From Paraburkholderia acidicola (GTDB lineage Bacteria; Pseudomonadota; Gammaproteobacteria; Burkholderiales; Burkholderiaceae): a DNA stretch of 64,000 nucleotides. The stretch lies in NCBI RefSeq assembly GCF_002362315.1, contig NZ_MTZV01000006.1, positions 868,001 to 932,000 of the forward strand, given 5' to 3'. A model generated the notes under the pieces. That model was not told the origin of the DNA. It was given only the letters and a program-made list of their open reading frames with translations, and ran no database searches. Positions 12,001 to 18,353 of the stretch are shown here, piece after piece. Made by a program: the position numbers and the translations under genes. The stretch's first letter is position 1. Each line of letters opens with the position of its first letter.

Positions 12001-13526
12001 CGCGCAAGCGGACCGTAGTACGAGTCCATCTGCTGCAGCGTTTCCATACCGGCGAAGATGTACTGCGGCCCCTCGTTGACCAGCGAGACGATCTTGCCCT
12101 GCAGCTTCGCGTACAACGCCTGCGCGAGTTCCGGCGACGCTTTCGCGAGCGGGTCGAGCAGATTCGCGATATCGGTGAGCTGGCCCGGCGTGCCGACGGC
12201 CTCGAGATTGTGCTGCGTCGCCGACGATGCCAGCACCGCTTTCGACAGTTCCGGAAACAGCGCCGTGTTGCGATAGCTGGAGAGCGCATTGCCTTCGGCG
12301 ACGAGCGTGTTCTGCGGATTGTCGCCGTGCGCGCCGGTGACGTCGGCAAGCGCGGCCTGCTGCAGCGAGACCGTGCGCGCGTCGCCCATCGCCTGCTGGT
12401 ACAGCGCGCTGGTCGGCGCGGCGCCGTGCAGCAGTTGCGTCAGTGTCTGCGCCGCCTTGAGATTCGCGGCTGCGTTCGGCGTGCCGGCGCCGCGTGCGGC
12501 GTCGACCGTATCGACGATCTGCGCAGCGCGCAGCGACGTGAGGACGTCGCTGGTGGTCGGCGCGCCGGTCAGACCGGTCGCCGTGTTCGCTGCCACCACG
12601 GCCTGCTCGGCCTGCCAGCGCAGGTCGCTCTTCGACGGATCGCTCAGCCACGTCTGCGCGCCGCCCACCGGCTGGTTCGCGGCGTGGTCGAGTTCCGTCG
12701 TGAGCGACTGATCGTAGGCCTGCTGGTCCTGGGCGAGCTGTGCAGCGCTCGCGTGCGCGGCCTTGTCTTTCTGCAGCGTGGCCCACGCCGAATCCGCGAG
12801 TTTCGCGTCGCCCGCGGGCACGCCTGGCTGCTTCGACGTGACGGTTAACGCGGCGAGCGCGGCCTTGTCGTTTGCGCCGGCGAACAGATGCAGCCCGGCC
12901 ACCTGCTGCGCGGCATCGTTCAACTCATTGCCGCTCGCGCCATCGGGACCGCTCTCGAGCTGGTCGCCCTTGATGGTCAGCGCCGCTTCGTCGAGCACCG
13001 TTTCGTTCTGCGCCTGACCAACGAACTGCACGCGCGCGGCGTTGACGGCTTCCTGCCAGCTCAGGCCCGCATCGAGACCGGACTGGATCGAATTGCGCGC
13101 GTCGGTGAGCGAGACGGGCGGCGCGTTCGATGTACCGGCGGCTGCGGTCGCGAGCGGACTGTTCGACAGCGCGTTCGCTGCAGCATCGAGCGTCGGGTTA
13201 TCGAACTGATGCGTGAGCGCGACCTGACTCTCGGCCTCCTTGACCGGATCGACCGCGGGATTCTGCACCTGGTGATGGCTCGCGTCGTACTGCTCCTGCA
13301 CCAGGATCGCGGCGCGCGCGAGCGCTTCCTGGGTCAGTTGGGCGTTTTCCTGCTGGATCTTCTGGATGGCGGCTTTGAGCGCCGCGCTGTCGTCGGGCGC
13401 GTTGTTGCCTAGTTGCTTTTGCAGTGCCTGCTTTGCCGTCGACACATCGTTCGCCGTCGGAGGTGGCGGCGGAGGCGGCGGCGTGTAGTGCATCGGCACA
13501 CTTTGTCCATCCGGTCCGATCAGCAT
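1..13526 (-). CDS. Giant mosaic protein, at least 4508 residues, C-terminus beyond the window
   Basis: One open minus-strand frame runs from ATG at 13526 (AGGAG about 8 nt upstream) through position 1 without a stop; other frames here give only short shadows. Visible parts in order: eight prolines at about residues 15-22; Ala/Gln-rich helical region with a module repeated at about 355-430 and 990-1060; hydrophobic stretch about 1484-1526; HDMLH (2690-2694) and HEGLTE (from 2729), which look like a zincin site with Asp replacing the catalytic Glu; a decapeptide tandem repeat at 2944-2983; an amidohydrolase-like metal set HNH (3553-3555), Glu3689, His3746, His3821/3823 and Asp3856/3857; several hydrophobic segments from about 4187 to the edge. 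No signal peptide and no hrpII promoter upstream were found. Family not recognised. A secreted toxin or effector role is inference from size and mosaic structure only. Confidence 0.9.
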   Translation of the reverse strand, partial: MLIGPDGQSVPMHYTPPPPPPPPTANDVSTAKQALQKQLGNNAPDDSAALKAAIQKIQQENAQLTQEALARAAILVQEQYDASHHQVQNPAVDPVKEAESQVALTHQFDNPTLDAAANALSNSPLATAAAGTSNAPPVSLTDARNSIQSGLDAGLSWQEAVNAARVQFVGQAQNETVLDEAALTIKGDQLESGPDGASGNELNDAAQQVAGLHLFAGANDKAALAALTVTSKQPGVPAGDAKLADSAWATLQKDKAAHASAAQLAQDQQAYDQSLTTELDHAANQPVGGAQTWLSDPSKSDLRWQAEQAVVAANTATGLTGAPTTSDVLTSLRAAQIVDTVDAARGAGTPNAAANLKAAQTLTQLLHGAAPTSALYQQAMGDARTVSLQQAALADVTGAHGDNPQNTLVAEGNALSSYRNTALFPELSKAVLASSATQHNLEAVGTPGQLTDIANLLDPLAKASPELAQALYAKLQGKIVSLVNEGPQYIFAGMETLQQMDSYYGPLARIVDDAGGPQSAAAQPVVSALKTTLQQRQTQMTREQNAGLLSTQNPFQPLAYLNNPQLNDPTALYQALINQDPNSALGKTLMQYVGLKAQPAVLKPAADAAGTLATAQAALATQLPSSGPQPDAAAMQKALAAAQKAWAADPKNPPISDKTWAEAAIAVQAQADARAINAGTAKAPADLIAQASGEVTADQVFDADTMNSATGALQSGQIADGGLQPKMAMADQTGQPNAAQYLQGLIADGMTMPEAIVLTRAFLGGSSSSEVTLAQAALTAQGAQNLSAYYQDPTSGDPIANAVPQLKKLNVIDPATIDLAANGGPGVIGMVQQVTPDMHALSGARHDPGLIDKVNTAYSAWVAAQKSAGQKDSTPAQNQAAATALQQYHAALSAALNAAAGHAPDDSSWQSNPLYVDTMWQAQNTLEMTALSSQLQAAADAGKDSPEYTALQADFTQWQNGLDALQVIAQVQHAQQSAPGSDTDPTAGDVAAAQTLTSNIYGLTANDPLYVQVMGDPAIQSLQASALKSVTDAAAAPMACTVNNDGDPSVTARLHAEGTRLQAYSGTMLYKQLLDGVANDPTTQKLFSEIHASVFGQKSDEDKLKTLAGIVEGTSPDLAAMLIHQMFTPGGKGASFDPAQLVAWTKSANDLAPVSRIYVAAGGAPNADMTTLRQALESMVTGDENFGKVGYSSRLNTQTIVDQGGAVVWGEDLGLGDLKKHGVQMQLAQDMLDDDPNSDLGVEIARETGFSNLGKPATPVSVRAAGTAAPAAAAASASDRSPVVTPGNHLAGLQWQDGMQVVTSYNAFLNQLGEANNLQTDYSPNTLADEQALALGNFALYNPDDKVFDQNHRVTTLGQVADSLMHGEGVMTPSGDAPLTIASLSGEWWNTRTPGENQAATADFTLLEGISGSGQLIDVGPADTTVRTGYSNWQSNTGFDKGYMLVQPHWVTDANGVVQMGSAYFVDYKPYEHWYDWDNLKNDLEMGGMIVAGIVAMIAVPEGSALWLVALSEAADAYFAVTAAMGTVSALKQLSAPGGTHKWTNWLSLAANAFGGAASGLGVLARTGTIMDRAAVGSGAFVDASRVVTVSRDATPLEFARAKVDAQLLGTRAVRGFDDSRLARLLTNRLVQNGRLLETVDTTRALHAMQESALFRLTGLGAMGTNLASMGVQGYQLLTTPGQASTQDWLNLLSSAGLMASGIGLERIRAGDPDVGAARVQAVNERMPAGVRLLDSGDVAVTLSRLGDLSHDDEVRIALLTGRKSIAGVSQTITALRDHYWLPRAGDEAASSGFDEPLTVEQVATLNKGLPSGISIAGSGDLILGAAKGRETVAQNAALVAALRELSGSPDGGLPARVALTDTPVDAATYEAMFPHIDTLQAFWQHVENATKQAQQNDGVRPNTWPDETGTAAAQAAWSELPGEWKLPNPALLQNSVFGGSADSLSQQHMEGLDRTSRAASGLLDAARLDARDMLRVLNGEVNRRDGYAIQRALYEQRFNGSRDTNEFGITSTNRNEAWFQRLIRRGDVPYWDLSDEQIAAQGARLDVFGNADDSPFRTAEGNVRVRLHYSEEADLKRMTDAFGPPTDTEPAIMTSSLRTVQIETQNGWQLMKFSMPDGSIFGYSDGDKTLAPDKVAAAVQASDAARDFPDIAGEPAGLSLDLGDQNRPVTQLWRTMPVAERGYQAGDFVAPLHVFTSDKFANTPLGTRFFGTDVSDSRLTPQQQWLTQELAPKIGDTLLRMIMDLHVHPMLHEQNVDVVVSASGHVLDVVVKDLSDLRFDPRAAAVSGNHNTGVPASAATLLYDPSQYSSTQAQFDQVVQFHDAYLAQMGNHFEEPVAQHENLLLGAIADHIVTSMQARVPADWRATRAGASSTSSVDNESVHTSRIAAARELLLDFAEQGGAGAADAARGRGDAAGPATPEQAAQARVTVFTNTQDTLAANGQRTGGIDADSLAPIDVVGEQNAGEQRERQQRARALLEQSNDENVRSNAVGTVRVQSVNSEEESRGTGGGARQEEQEQQEQGIRQAPAKQTVVSAQDSSAVTRADADQVPDSQRAPQTAQSSDTASSDAVKESTASPSHTSTTGVAAGQTITRYDVMNAIRVINARFRDLILPSRVPNEDQVALLDAQAFAAAREQAASEGRGSFDETVTGFTVVDGTMTIGGREVRVVLPAAVAPENVGASSPLMHDMLHFAQSPEFVAWSRDLNARLNADEQVRANGWFGIDTHEGLTELFNVRLAGGASAPDGGDVSFEQHVYESYRQGYAAILYPLDGAANEVVVEKIGEHTAALAYFQADSDALAAYEEAMFDVYRNSPPSLIDLRNFVASRTEPDGVGDRAALDTSPDTSPATPQADGTTEKTAATAASDHDSSPAQTTTANEAQAEAEAARLTSRLLDEVRNGTRGTVEAAAARGNRWRRGAASVGHWFAANNRGNATGAAEEQAPAANAAHTQAPAAKTASAQAPAANAPSARAPAAKAASAQATVSPASPGSAIPDAQRAQQANASLDAALDQVLATDANSLDAIDAAIRDSAGPLSGALGAKGARIGSPKTYLDKLVALAASRSAKGSDSVRMDTDAPLDARAVGDKSAHTATYQFLRDRAVRPTAASVTDQIYIGVKPRFVPEVTRYLVEKFVDDPATWPAVEGVEVLGPRSAHTEHGNVIMSVAGDHMRERVLDELARYQKKHAGHFIDTIAPVLAEPRLRAISVRARATDAMTQHANASLDEALAARFGITSPVPADQLRSLAILFAREDTEAARQAANAAGEPFDETAALRANTRARFASFGFAPDNPARVHPHDAAALYGDRNGERQTVSPDMPALQPEARPGGQAQEDVWRNAGSPRAAAGADHVVLGHQTLWAALPMYEYGMLREPEDTWVYALHVDQKKVGNPLTVDLKSVQAYGIIHAGTNHIEWQSGRPKDVADARSRDELLGEAPKGKAHAVVLTKATPDQLKAGETFDATHWYKNVHELPLPDGATWKDRAHGNRDNPDSNVNAAALRAPIAIGKRYADAGETGPGYFASKHLMVNLGRAQVPMFDPATGRIYWYDVHNHFTTFAKPRSAGARAFSRRMRLGPQMADLGDGMQPVFTLMSLPYSTRGNAGNWLPYTGHGVAEIASSLHGDFRLFDNYRDKLTPEEQRRFIPCIVGVENMALNDIRFHGHRVSPQAHLAMLALGYPEIDRVMIGEVNVDMKEMMTALRGRPLPQQIHPVGYGEMGTDVARVAAARAEIIEAARVSGLHMVVHADKGWIQHGRDGLPIRGREAGQNFHKLMLSFMQAGPYDLSGYLEHFNDPDFVMTDDVIRDIVNHAPSQQPASIQHAHMFGLGNWSEPSLNHFADIEWILRNPLLNHVLSDDSWYPVKQGTHLDPQMREALMRILQQHRTMYGGDQVNSQSLIQASAPWGYEQGLLRDLSANDPLTLNRYAGGIAHDVVERSVGGWAWFRYQSIASQDPAVRAYYDSLPKDRQEQLGKWKAAYEQAHPGVHPDGDPPTDVWNGKDIITQARAAGVSPADPANEGPETIRLLAPAVLDGSVTDGEIADAFDHSKLAAMIDSKQGIPSASTPDPTVTGAAIPDPATSGPGAPGSYLNDVYTHNAALLQTSREAATQMLNGRPFNKTELELLQTWRTDHGHAPLTEGAMQAGHDIALAGGRTLAYQLIKMADIDRVDRVQAENGASVRETSERRNIAIVVSLGASAAAIVALGITALRFDLITPAATAGALLVRALASDLKVASTQLNRKTTEVVQEQSLLGRWSRGLMTLQQKRLTRNIASAGLDPARAEGAVQVLGEVRASAAMGQLMPVNVDNGEDAAARQTFVMGEASSMSPRVDQQTGVSSGTLEPTNFATRTGAVLSLATAFAYSEGVLNSIHGGLTWSMPLLLVGNTLFTAYQLVGGISGLARKNFTELTFVRKTMNLVGWPAIAAGNTMLTAQSVFLGVTAPTLGLKIAEGAMAAAAFGVSYATVRISRVAMRVELAGPRSEESGVVEAPRVIPKLTVGASFGLIGLG
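4578..4697 (-). repeat. Tandem 30-bp coding repeat (Ala/Pro decapeptide)
   Basis: Within the giant gene, about four degenerate copies of a 10-residue unit (for example QAPAANAAHT, QAPAAKTASA, QAPAANAPSA, RAPAAKAASA) follow each other in frame, with a weaker fifth copy after. It looks like a flexible linker between the zincin-like and amidohydrolase-like parts. Copy number may vary between strains. Confidence 0.75.
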
Positions 13527-13690
13527 ACGTCTTCTCCTGGCGGGTTCTCGGCCATCAAGAGATCAGGCTATGGGAAGCCGAATCGAGCGTCCAGACGCCA
13601 GTTTCGTAGTTTCGCGCCGCAGACCTGAGCACGCGCCGAAACGCTACGGATTTCGGCAGGACGGATGGGCGATGCGCGTCGGTCGTGCGC

Positions 13691-14488
13691 TCACAGCGCC
13701 GCTAGCGACGCGTTCGGGATGTCGGTCATCAGCATGTGCCCCGGACGATGCGCGATCGCAAACGGCAGCTTCGCGCTTTCCAGTGCGCTTTGCGGTGTCA
13801 CGCCGCACGCCCAGAACACCGGCACCTCGTGCTCGTGGATCGACACGGCGTCGCCGTAGTCGGGACGCGACAGATCGCGAATGCCGAGCGCCGCCGGACT
13901 GCCGATATGGATCGGCGCGCCATGTACCGCCGGGAAGCGACTCGTGATCTGCACCGCGCGCACCGCGTGCGCACCGCTCATCGGCCGCATCGACACGACG
14001 AGCTTGCCGCCGAAGCGTCCCGCGCGCTGGTTGTCGATCGACGTGCGGTACATCGGCACGTTGACGCCTTCGTCGACGTGCCGCAACGGAATGTGCTCCT
14101 GCGCGAGCATCTGCTCGAACGAGAACGAACAGCCGATCGCGAACGTGACGAGATCGTCGCGCCACAATTCGCGCAGATCGACCGGTTGCTCGCACAGTTC
14201 GCCGTGGCGATAGACGTTGTAGCCGGGCACATCCGTGCGCACGTCGAGGTCCTGGCCGAGCGCGGGAATGTTCCACTGCCCCGCTTCGGTCACGCCGAGC
14301 AGCGGGCACGCGCGCGGGTTGCTCACACAGAAGCGCAGGAAGTCGCCGGCGAATTCCGCGGGAACGATCGCGAGGTTGGCTTGCGCGTAGCCGCCGCAAT
14401 GGCCGGCGGTTGGGCCGGTGAAGGTTCGGGTGCGCACGCGCTGGCGAAAATCGTGTGACTCCTGTGATTGTTGTGGCTCGTGAAGCAT
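13691..14488 (-). CDS. DUF1445 / UPF0317 family hydro-lyase (D-glutamate cyclase type)
   Basis: 265 residues. The stretch GHCGGYAQANLAIVPAEFA followed by DFLRFCVSNPRACPLL is the characteristic N-terminal signature of the DUF1445 family, and the C-terminal half has the expected FWACGVTPQ and PGHMLMTDIPN segments. Members are cytosolic; mammalian relatives act as D-glutamate cyclases, bacterial ones are annotated as putative hydro-lyases. Start ATG 14488 has GGAG eight bases upstream. It stands alone between the giant gene and the LuxR cluster; no operon partner such as a LamB/YcsF or biotin-carboxylase subunit, often found beside this family, is visible. Substrate is unproven. Confidence 0.85.
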   Translation of the reverse strand: MLHEPQQSQESHDFRQRVRTRTFTGPTAGHCGGYAQANLAIVPAEFAGDFLRFCVSNPRACPLLGVTEAGQWNIPALGQDLDVRTDVPGYNVYRHGELCEQPVDLRELWRDDLVTFAIGCSFSFEQMLAQEHIPLRHVDEGVNVPMYRTSIDNQRAGRFGGKLVVSMRPMSGAHAVRAVQITSRFPAVHGAPIHIGSPAALGIRDLSRPDYGDAVSIHEHEVPVFWACGVTPQSALESAKLPFAIAHRPGHMLMTDIPNASLAAL

Positions 14489-14598
14489 CGGAGCGTCTCC
14501 GGGAGTGTTATTGCAGGTGCAAGGTGTTGACGGTGTTGAGCGTGTTGAGGGTCGCCATCGGACTTGAAGCCCAGCAGGCTATTTCACGCGAACGCGCG

Positions 14599-15498
14599 TC
14601 ACGAAGTCAGCAACTGTCCCGCGAGAAACGCGAGCTGCGTCCGGCTGCTGACATTGCACTTCTGCCTGAGACGGCGCAGGTGATAGTCGACGTTGTGCGA
14701 CGTCGTCTGCATCCGCAATGCGATTTCCTTGTCGGACAGGCCGGCCGCGAGAAAGCCGAGAATCCGCATCTGCACGTCCGACAGATCCTTCGCGGCGTCG
14801 CCGCGATCGAGCGCGCGCACCGTCGCCGAGCAGCGCTGATGGACCGACAGGCCAAGCACGAGCGCCTGCGCGATCACGCCATCCGTGATCCAGTCCGCGT
14901 GCAGCGTGGGCGATGCGAAGCTGACGATCGCGCGTAGCGACGTCTGCGGCACCTGGATGCCGAACATCAACCCGCAGCACGCGCCGCAGTCGCGCAACGC
15001 GTCGAATGCCGGACGGAACGATGACGGCGAGCCCGCATGCCGCCACGCATCGGTGATCGAGTGCAGGTCCCACACGAACGGCGCATTGCTCGTGAGTGCG
15101 GCTTTGAGCCGGACGTCGCGGCGATGAAACCCGGCCTCGAACCAGCCAGGTTCGAGATGCGCAGAACGATAACCATTCGCAAAGAACAGCCGGTCGATTT
15201 CTCCGTGTGCGTCGCGCCGCACCGTGACATAGGCAAGCTCGCTGAAACCAACGAGGCTTAGCATGCCGCGCACGAGCCGCGCACGTTCGTCGGCGCCCCG
15301 TGCTGAGGCGAGGTCGCCGGCAAGATGCATCTGACCGTCAGCGCCGACGTCATGGCGATCACTGCGCGCGCGCTGATCGCTGTCGTCGAAATGACGGACG
15401 TCGAGTCGCGCAGGGTCGGGCTCGGGCAACCCCGGCTCGTCGCCATCACGGCTCGCGCACATGACTGCCGTTCGCATTGCAGAATTCATTGCGTACAT
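14599..15498 (-). CDS. LuxR-type transcriptional regulator (solo) 1
   Basis: 299 residues from the chosen start at 15498, which has GGAG eight bases upstream; an in-frame ATG at 15522 lacks a good site. The N-terminal half resembles an autoinducer-binding domain (WDLHSITD, CGLMFGIQVPQ). The C-terminal about 60 residues are a LuxR/GerE helix-turn-helix (GLSDKEIALRMQTTSHNVDYHLRRLR). By eye, the position equal to LuxR Trp57 is Leu and Tyr61 is Trp, so binding of a classical acyl-homoserine lactone is doubtful. No luxI lies in the window. The 715-bp upstream region carries several inverted repeats. Confidence 0.85.
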   Translation of the reverse strand: MYAMNSAMRTAVMCASRDGDEPGLPEPDPARLDVRHFDDSDQRARSDRHDVGADGQMHLAGDLASARGADERARLVRGMLSLVGFSELAYVTVRRDAHGEIDRLFFANGYRSAHLEPGWFEAGFHRRDVRLKAALTSNAPFVWDLHSITDAWRHAGSPSSFRPAFDALRDCGACCGLMFGIQVPQTSLRAIVSFASPTLHADWITDGVIAQALVLGLSVHQRCSATVRALDRGDAAKDLSDVQMRILGFLAAGLSDKEIALRMQTTSHNVDYHLRRLRQKCNVSSRTQLAFLAGQLLTS

Positions 15499-15626
15499 CG
15501 CAGACGCTCCGTTGGTTGCCATTTGCAGTTAGGGCGTATTCAGGTTATGTCCGCAACAGGCAGCGCGCCAGCAAGTAATTGCGCGCACAGGTGTCAAGTT
15601 TTTCTTAACGACGCGGCGCACATAGA

Positions 15627-15642
15627 GCGCACTGAAGTGCGC
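15627..15642. promoter_or_regulatory. Palindrome, candidate operator copy 1
   Basis: Perfect inverted repeat of 7+2+7 bases, GCGCACT-GA-AGTGCGC, 129 bp upstream of the chosen start of LuxR regulator 1. The 12-bp core is shared exactly with the second copy at 15838-15859. Binding of one of the LuxR proteins is inferred from position and symmetry only. Confidence 0.45.
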
Positions 15643-15837
15643 ACGACCGATTGCGACTGTCGTTGCCCTGGCGCTTCGCGGTCCTGGTGGTCTTTGCGGT
15701 CTTCGTGGTCGATGAAAACCCTGAGGACGGTTCAGCAGATCGACCGCGGTTTAGCACCGCCGCCCCTCTAAGCAAAGACGTCGCCGCGCGTAAGCGTTTT
15801 AAGGCTGGCTCGATCCTCAGGCAAAACCGTCCACCCA

Positions 15838-15859
15838 GGTGAGCACTGAAGTGCTGACC
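15838..15859. promoter_or_regulatory. Palindrome, candidate operator copy 2
   Basis: Twenty-two base pair inverted repeat with a single mismatched pair, centred on GCACTGAAGTGC, the same core as at 15627-15642. Its length is close to that of lux boxes (about 20 bp), although its sequence is not the textbook lux box. Confidence 0.45.
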
Positions 15860-16213
15860 CGGGTATCAAGCAAAGCAATCGAGCTGAGTTAACGCTTTAA
15901 CTGCAAACGAGAATGAGTACCACGGCACTTACTCCCATCTCACGCAAGATGTATGTCGATATGAGCGAGCGATTTAACGCTTGCTCCGATCTCGTGCAAT
16001 ATGTTTGCGCGCGCAACCGTTATGAGGCCGCGCGTCCACGCAGTCTGCGCAGCGCGCCATGAAACCGGTACTGCAGGTGATGCAAATTCGATCGAGTGTA
16101 GCGGTGCCTTACATCGCAACAAGGCAGATACCTCGTAGCGATTCATGTGCTTTGATAGGTAGAGGCACGATCCACTACGAAACACATGGCACGCTCCGGC
16201 ACCGCGCAAAACT

Positions 16214-17068
16214 TCACGCGCGCACGCGTCGCGCAGCCAGATAAGCAAGCTGTGCGCGGTTGTGTACGTTAAACGTGCGTTCGAGTCGATGGATGTGATA
16301 ACTGACCTTGTGCAGCGACAGATTCAACGCATCGGCGATCTCCTGGTCGGACAAACCTTGCACCAACCTTTCGAGCACGGCTTCCTGTTCGTGTTCGAGT
16401 GTGATCGCGCGGCGAGCGCGTACGCGTGCCTCGAGAAACGGCTGCACGAAGCGATGCACGCTCAGGCTGACTGCGAGCGCCGCGCCCGTCACGCGGTCGT
16501 CGATCCAGTCGGAGTCGTGCATCTCCGACGTAAGCCCGACGCCGATGCGCAGTTCGAGTTGCGGCGCCGACAGGCTAAAGATCACGCCGCTGTTCATTGC
16601 ATGCGCGCGCAACGATGCGGCAAGCGCACGCGTGCGGCGGTCGCCGCTTCGCTGCGCCTCCTCCTCGATAGAGTCGAGCCGCCATGCCACTGGAAAGCCG
16701 CTTTGCAGCACATTGGCGAAGCGCGGGTCGGCTTCGTGCCACGCGCCTTCGAAGTACGGCTGGACCGACGACACCGGCACGAGATCCCGCAGCAGATGCG
16801 CGTGCAGCAGCCGCTGGCCAATCATTTCGTACGCGCCGTAGTTGAGCGTATTGAAGCCCGCGCGTCGCATCTGCGCGCGACAGTCGTCGAGATCGAATTC
16901 GAACAGGTCGGATTTGCCGACGTTGTCGCGCCATGCGGTAAGAACAGCAGTGTCCCCGCGTGCAGGCACGGGTTCATCCAGAACGTGGGACGCGGGGCGA
17001 ACGCGCTGCGCGAGCACATCGGTGTGCGAAAACCAGTCGAGTACAGGTGTGCCTTCACACAGGGGCAT
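16214..17068 (-). CDS. LuxR-type transcriptional regulator (solo) 2
   Basis: 284 residues; ATG 17068 has AAGGA six bases upstream. C-terminal helix-turn-helix GLSDQEIADALNLSLHKVSY is of the LuxR/GerE type; the N-terminal region aligns with autoinducer-binding domains, with a conserved Asp-Pro (HEADPRF) and Tyr at the Tyr61 position but Ser at the Trp57 position. That suggests a ligand other than a standard AHL, or no ligand. Divergent from LuxR regulator 3 across about 300 bp, so the two probably share a control region. Confidence 0.85.
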   Translation of the reverse strand: MPLCEGTPVLDWFSHTDVLAQRVRPASHVLDEPVPARGDTAVLTAWRDNVGKSDLFEFDLDDCRAQMRRAGFNTLNYGAYEMIGQRLLHAHLLRDLVPVSSVQPYFEGAWHEADPRFANVLQSGFPVAWRLDSIEEEAQRSGDRRTRALAASLRAHAMNSGVIFSLSAPQLELRIGVGLTSEMHDSDWIDDRVTGAALAVSLSVHRFVQPFLEARVRARRAITLEHEQEAVLERLVQGLSDQEIADALNLSLHKVSYHIHRLERTFNVHNRAQLAYLAARRVRA

Positions 17069-17366
17069 CAGGGGTCCTTTGTTCTGCCAGGCGATTCTTT
17101 TTGAGCCCCGATATGCTCTGGTCCGTTAGTGTTCTTCTTCTTTTTCTTCGCGAGTCCGCTTGAGTTAGCTCGCGTTTTGATATTACGATATGTTACTTGA
17201 GTGGTCCGTGACATGTACACCGTCCGCCGCTCGAATGTTTCTTCGCAATTTCTCCAATTGCTTCTTTTTTGTCGTTGCGTATTCGCGCGTGAGGGCCTGG
17301 TTCAGCAGCCTGTTGCCATCGTCCGTCTGTGCGAAATCCTGCGATGTTGAGTCAAGGACCGTCTCC

Positions 17367-18275
17367 ATGCCCGACCTCGCTTTGTGCGAAAGCCCGTCTG
17401 CCGATCAAATCTTCGACGACACGCCGAATACGTTCGCCGTGCACGGCGACGCAACGCATACGCGCCAGATTCCCGTCGTGCGTTTCAACGACGCGAAGCA
17501 GGTTTTCATCGAACAGAAAGATTCGCCGCGGCTCGGCGTCGCCGAGATGCTCGCGAGCGCGCAGAGCGAAGCGGAACGCGCACGTATCGTGGCGAGTCTG
17601 GTTCGCTTGACCGGCTTTTCGACGTTCGCGTACTTCGCGCTCGAGTACACGCACGAGTGTGTGCAACGACTCTTCGTCCACGATACGTTCGCGCCAGCCA
17701 ATTATCGCGGCGAGTACGTCGAGCGCCGCTACTTCGACGTCGACCCGCGTACGTTCGGCGCGCGCATGTGCAACGTGCCGATGGTGTGGGACCTGCGCAA
17801 ATTGCGGCAACAGCATGGCGACCGCGATACGGTGTCGGCCGCCGACCGCGAAGCGCTCGACGACTTCCTGCAAACCATGCGCAGCGATGGCATGTGCAGC
17901 GGCATCATGTATTCGATGGGGATTCCGGGCACGCGTCTGCATGCTTTCATGAGCTTTACTGCGCCACGCCTGAACCGCGACTGGATCACACCCACTACGG
18001 TCGAACAGGCGTTATCGATCGGACTGTCGGTGCACAAGTTCAGCTCGCCGAAACTGATCGCCAGCGCGCGCGAGCACTCGGTCAACGGGCTCACCGCGTT
18101 CGAGCAGAGACTGCTGACCGGCATTGCCGAAGGCGCGTCCGACAAGGAAATCGGCAAGCGGCTCGACACCAGTCCACACAACGTCGACTATCACCTGCGC
18201 AAACTGCGCAAGCGTTTCGGCGTATCGAACCGGATCGAGCTGACCTATCTGACGTCGAAGCTGGAACTGATCTGA
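17367..18275 (+). CDS. LuxR-type transcriptional regulator (solo) 3
   Basis: 302 residues from ATG 17367, preceded by AAGGA with eight-base spacing. The longer reading to 17190 adds an unlikely Cys/Phe-rich leader and is rejected. The N-terminal domain keeps the Asp-Pro pair (RRYFDVDPRTF) and the following Trp (PMVWDL) of autoinducer-binding domains, with Tyr at the positions of LuxR Trp57 and Tyr61. The C-terminal HTH (GASDKEIGKRLDTSPHNVDY) closely resembles that of regulator 1, so 1 and 3 are probable paralogues. A terminator follows at 18289. Confidence 0.85.
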   Translation: MPDLALCESPSADQIFDDTPNTFAVHGDATHTRQIPVVRFNDAKQVFIEQKDSPRLGVAEMLASAQSEAERARIVASLVRLTGFSTFAYFALEYTHECVQRLFVHDTFAPANYRGEYVERRYFDVDPRTFGARMCNVPMVWDLRKLRQQHGDRDTVSAADREALDDFLQTMRSDGMCSGIMYSMGIPGTRLHAFMSFTAPRLNRDWITPTTVEQALSIGLSVHKFSSPKLIASAREHSVNGLTAFEQRLLTGIAEGASDKEIGKRLDTSPHNVDYHLRKLRKRFGVSNRIELTYLTSKLELI

Positions 18276-18288
18276 CGGTTGGTGGTTT

Positions 18289-18315
18289 GGGGCACGCGCG
18301 CGGCGTGCCCCTTCT
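18289..18315 (+). terminator. Rho-independent terminator after luxR 3
   Basis: Stem GGGGCACGC/GCGTGCCCC (9 bp) with a 5-base loop, followed by TTCTT, 13 bp after the stop codon. It separates luxR 3 from the convergent prlC. Confidence 0.75.
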
Positions 18316-18353
18316 TCCCTCGCCGGCACGCAAAGTGCGCCGGCATCCTGCCA

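Larger units (their letters stand above)
15499..16213. other. 715-bp spacer upstream of luxR 1, rich in inverted repeats
   Basis: I see no convincing gene here. It holds two copies of the palindromic core GCACTGAAGTGC (arms extended at 15627-15642 and 15838-15859), the palindrome AGTTAA-CGCT-TTAACT at 15887-15902, a 9-bp hairpin GAGCGAGCG/CGCTTGCTC at 15963-15986, and a degenerate ~19-bp direct repeat flanking it (15937-15955 and 15989-16007). The local base composition is lower in GC than the genes around it. Confidence 0.6.

Noticed and set aside
17190..17366. N-terminal extension of LuxR regulator 3
   Set aside because: The extra 59 residues are not LuxR-like, and ATG 17367 has a good ribosome site.
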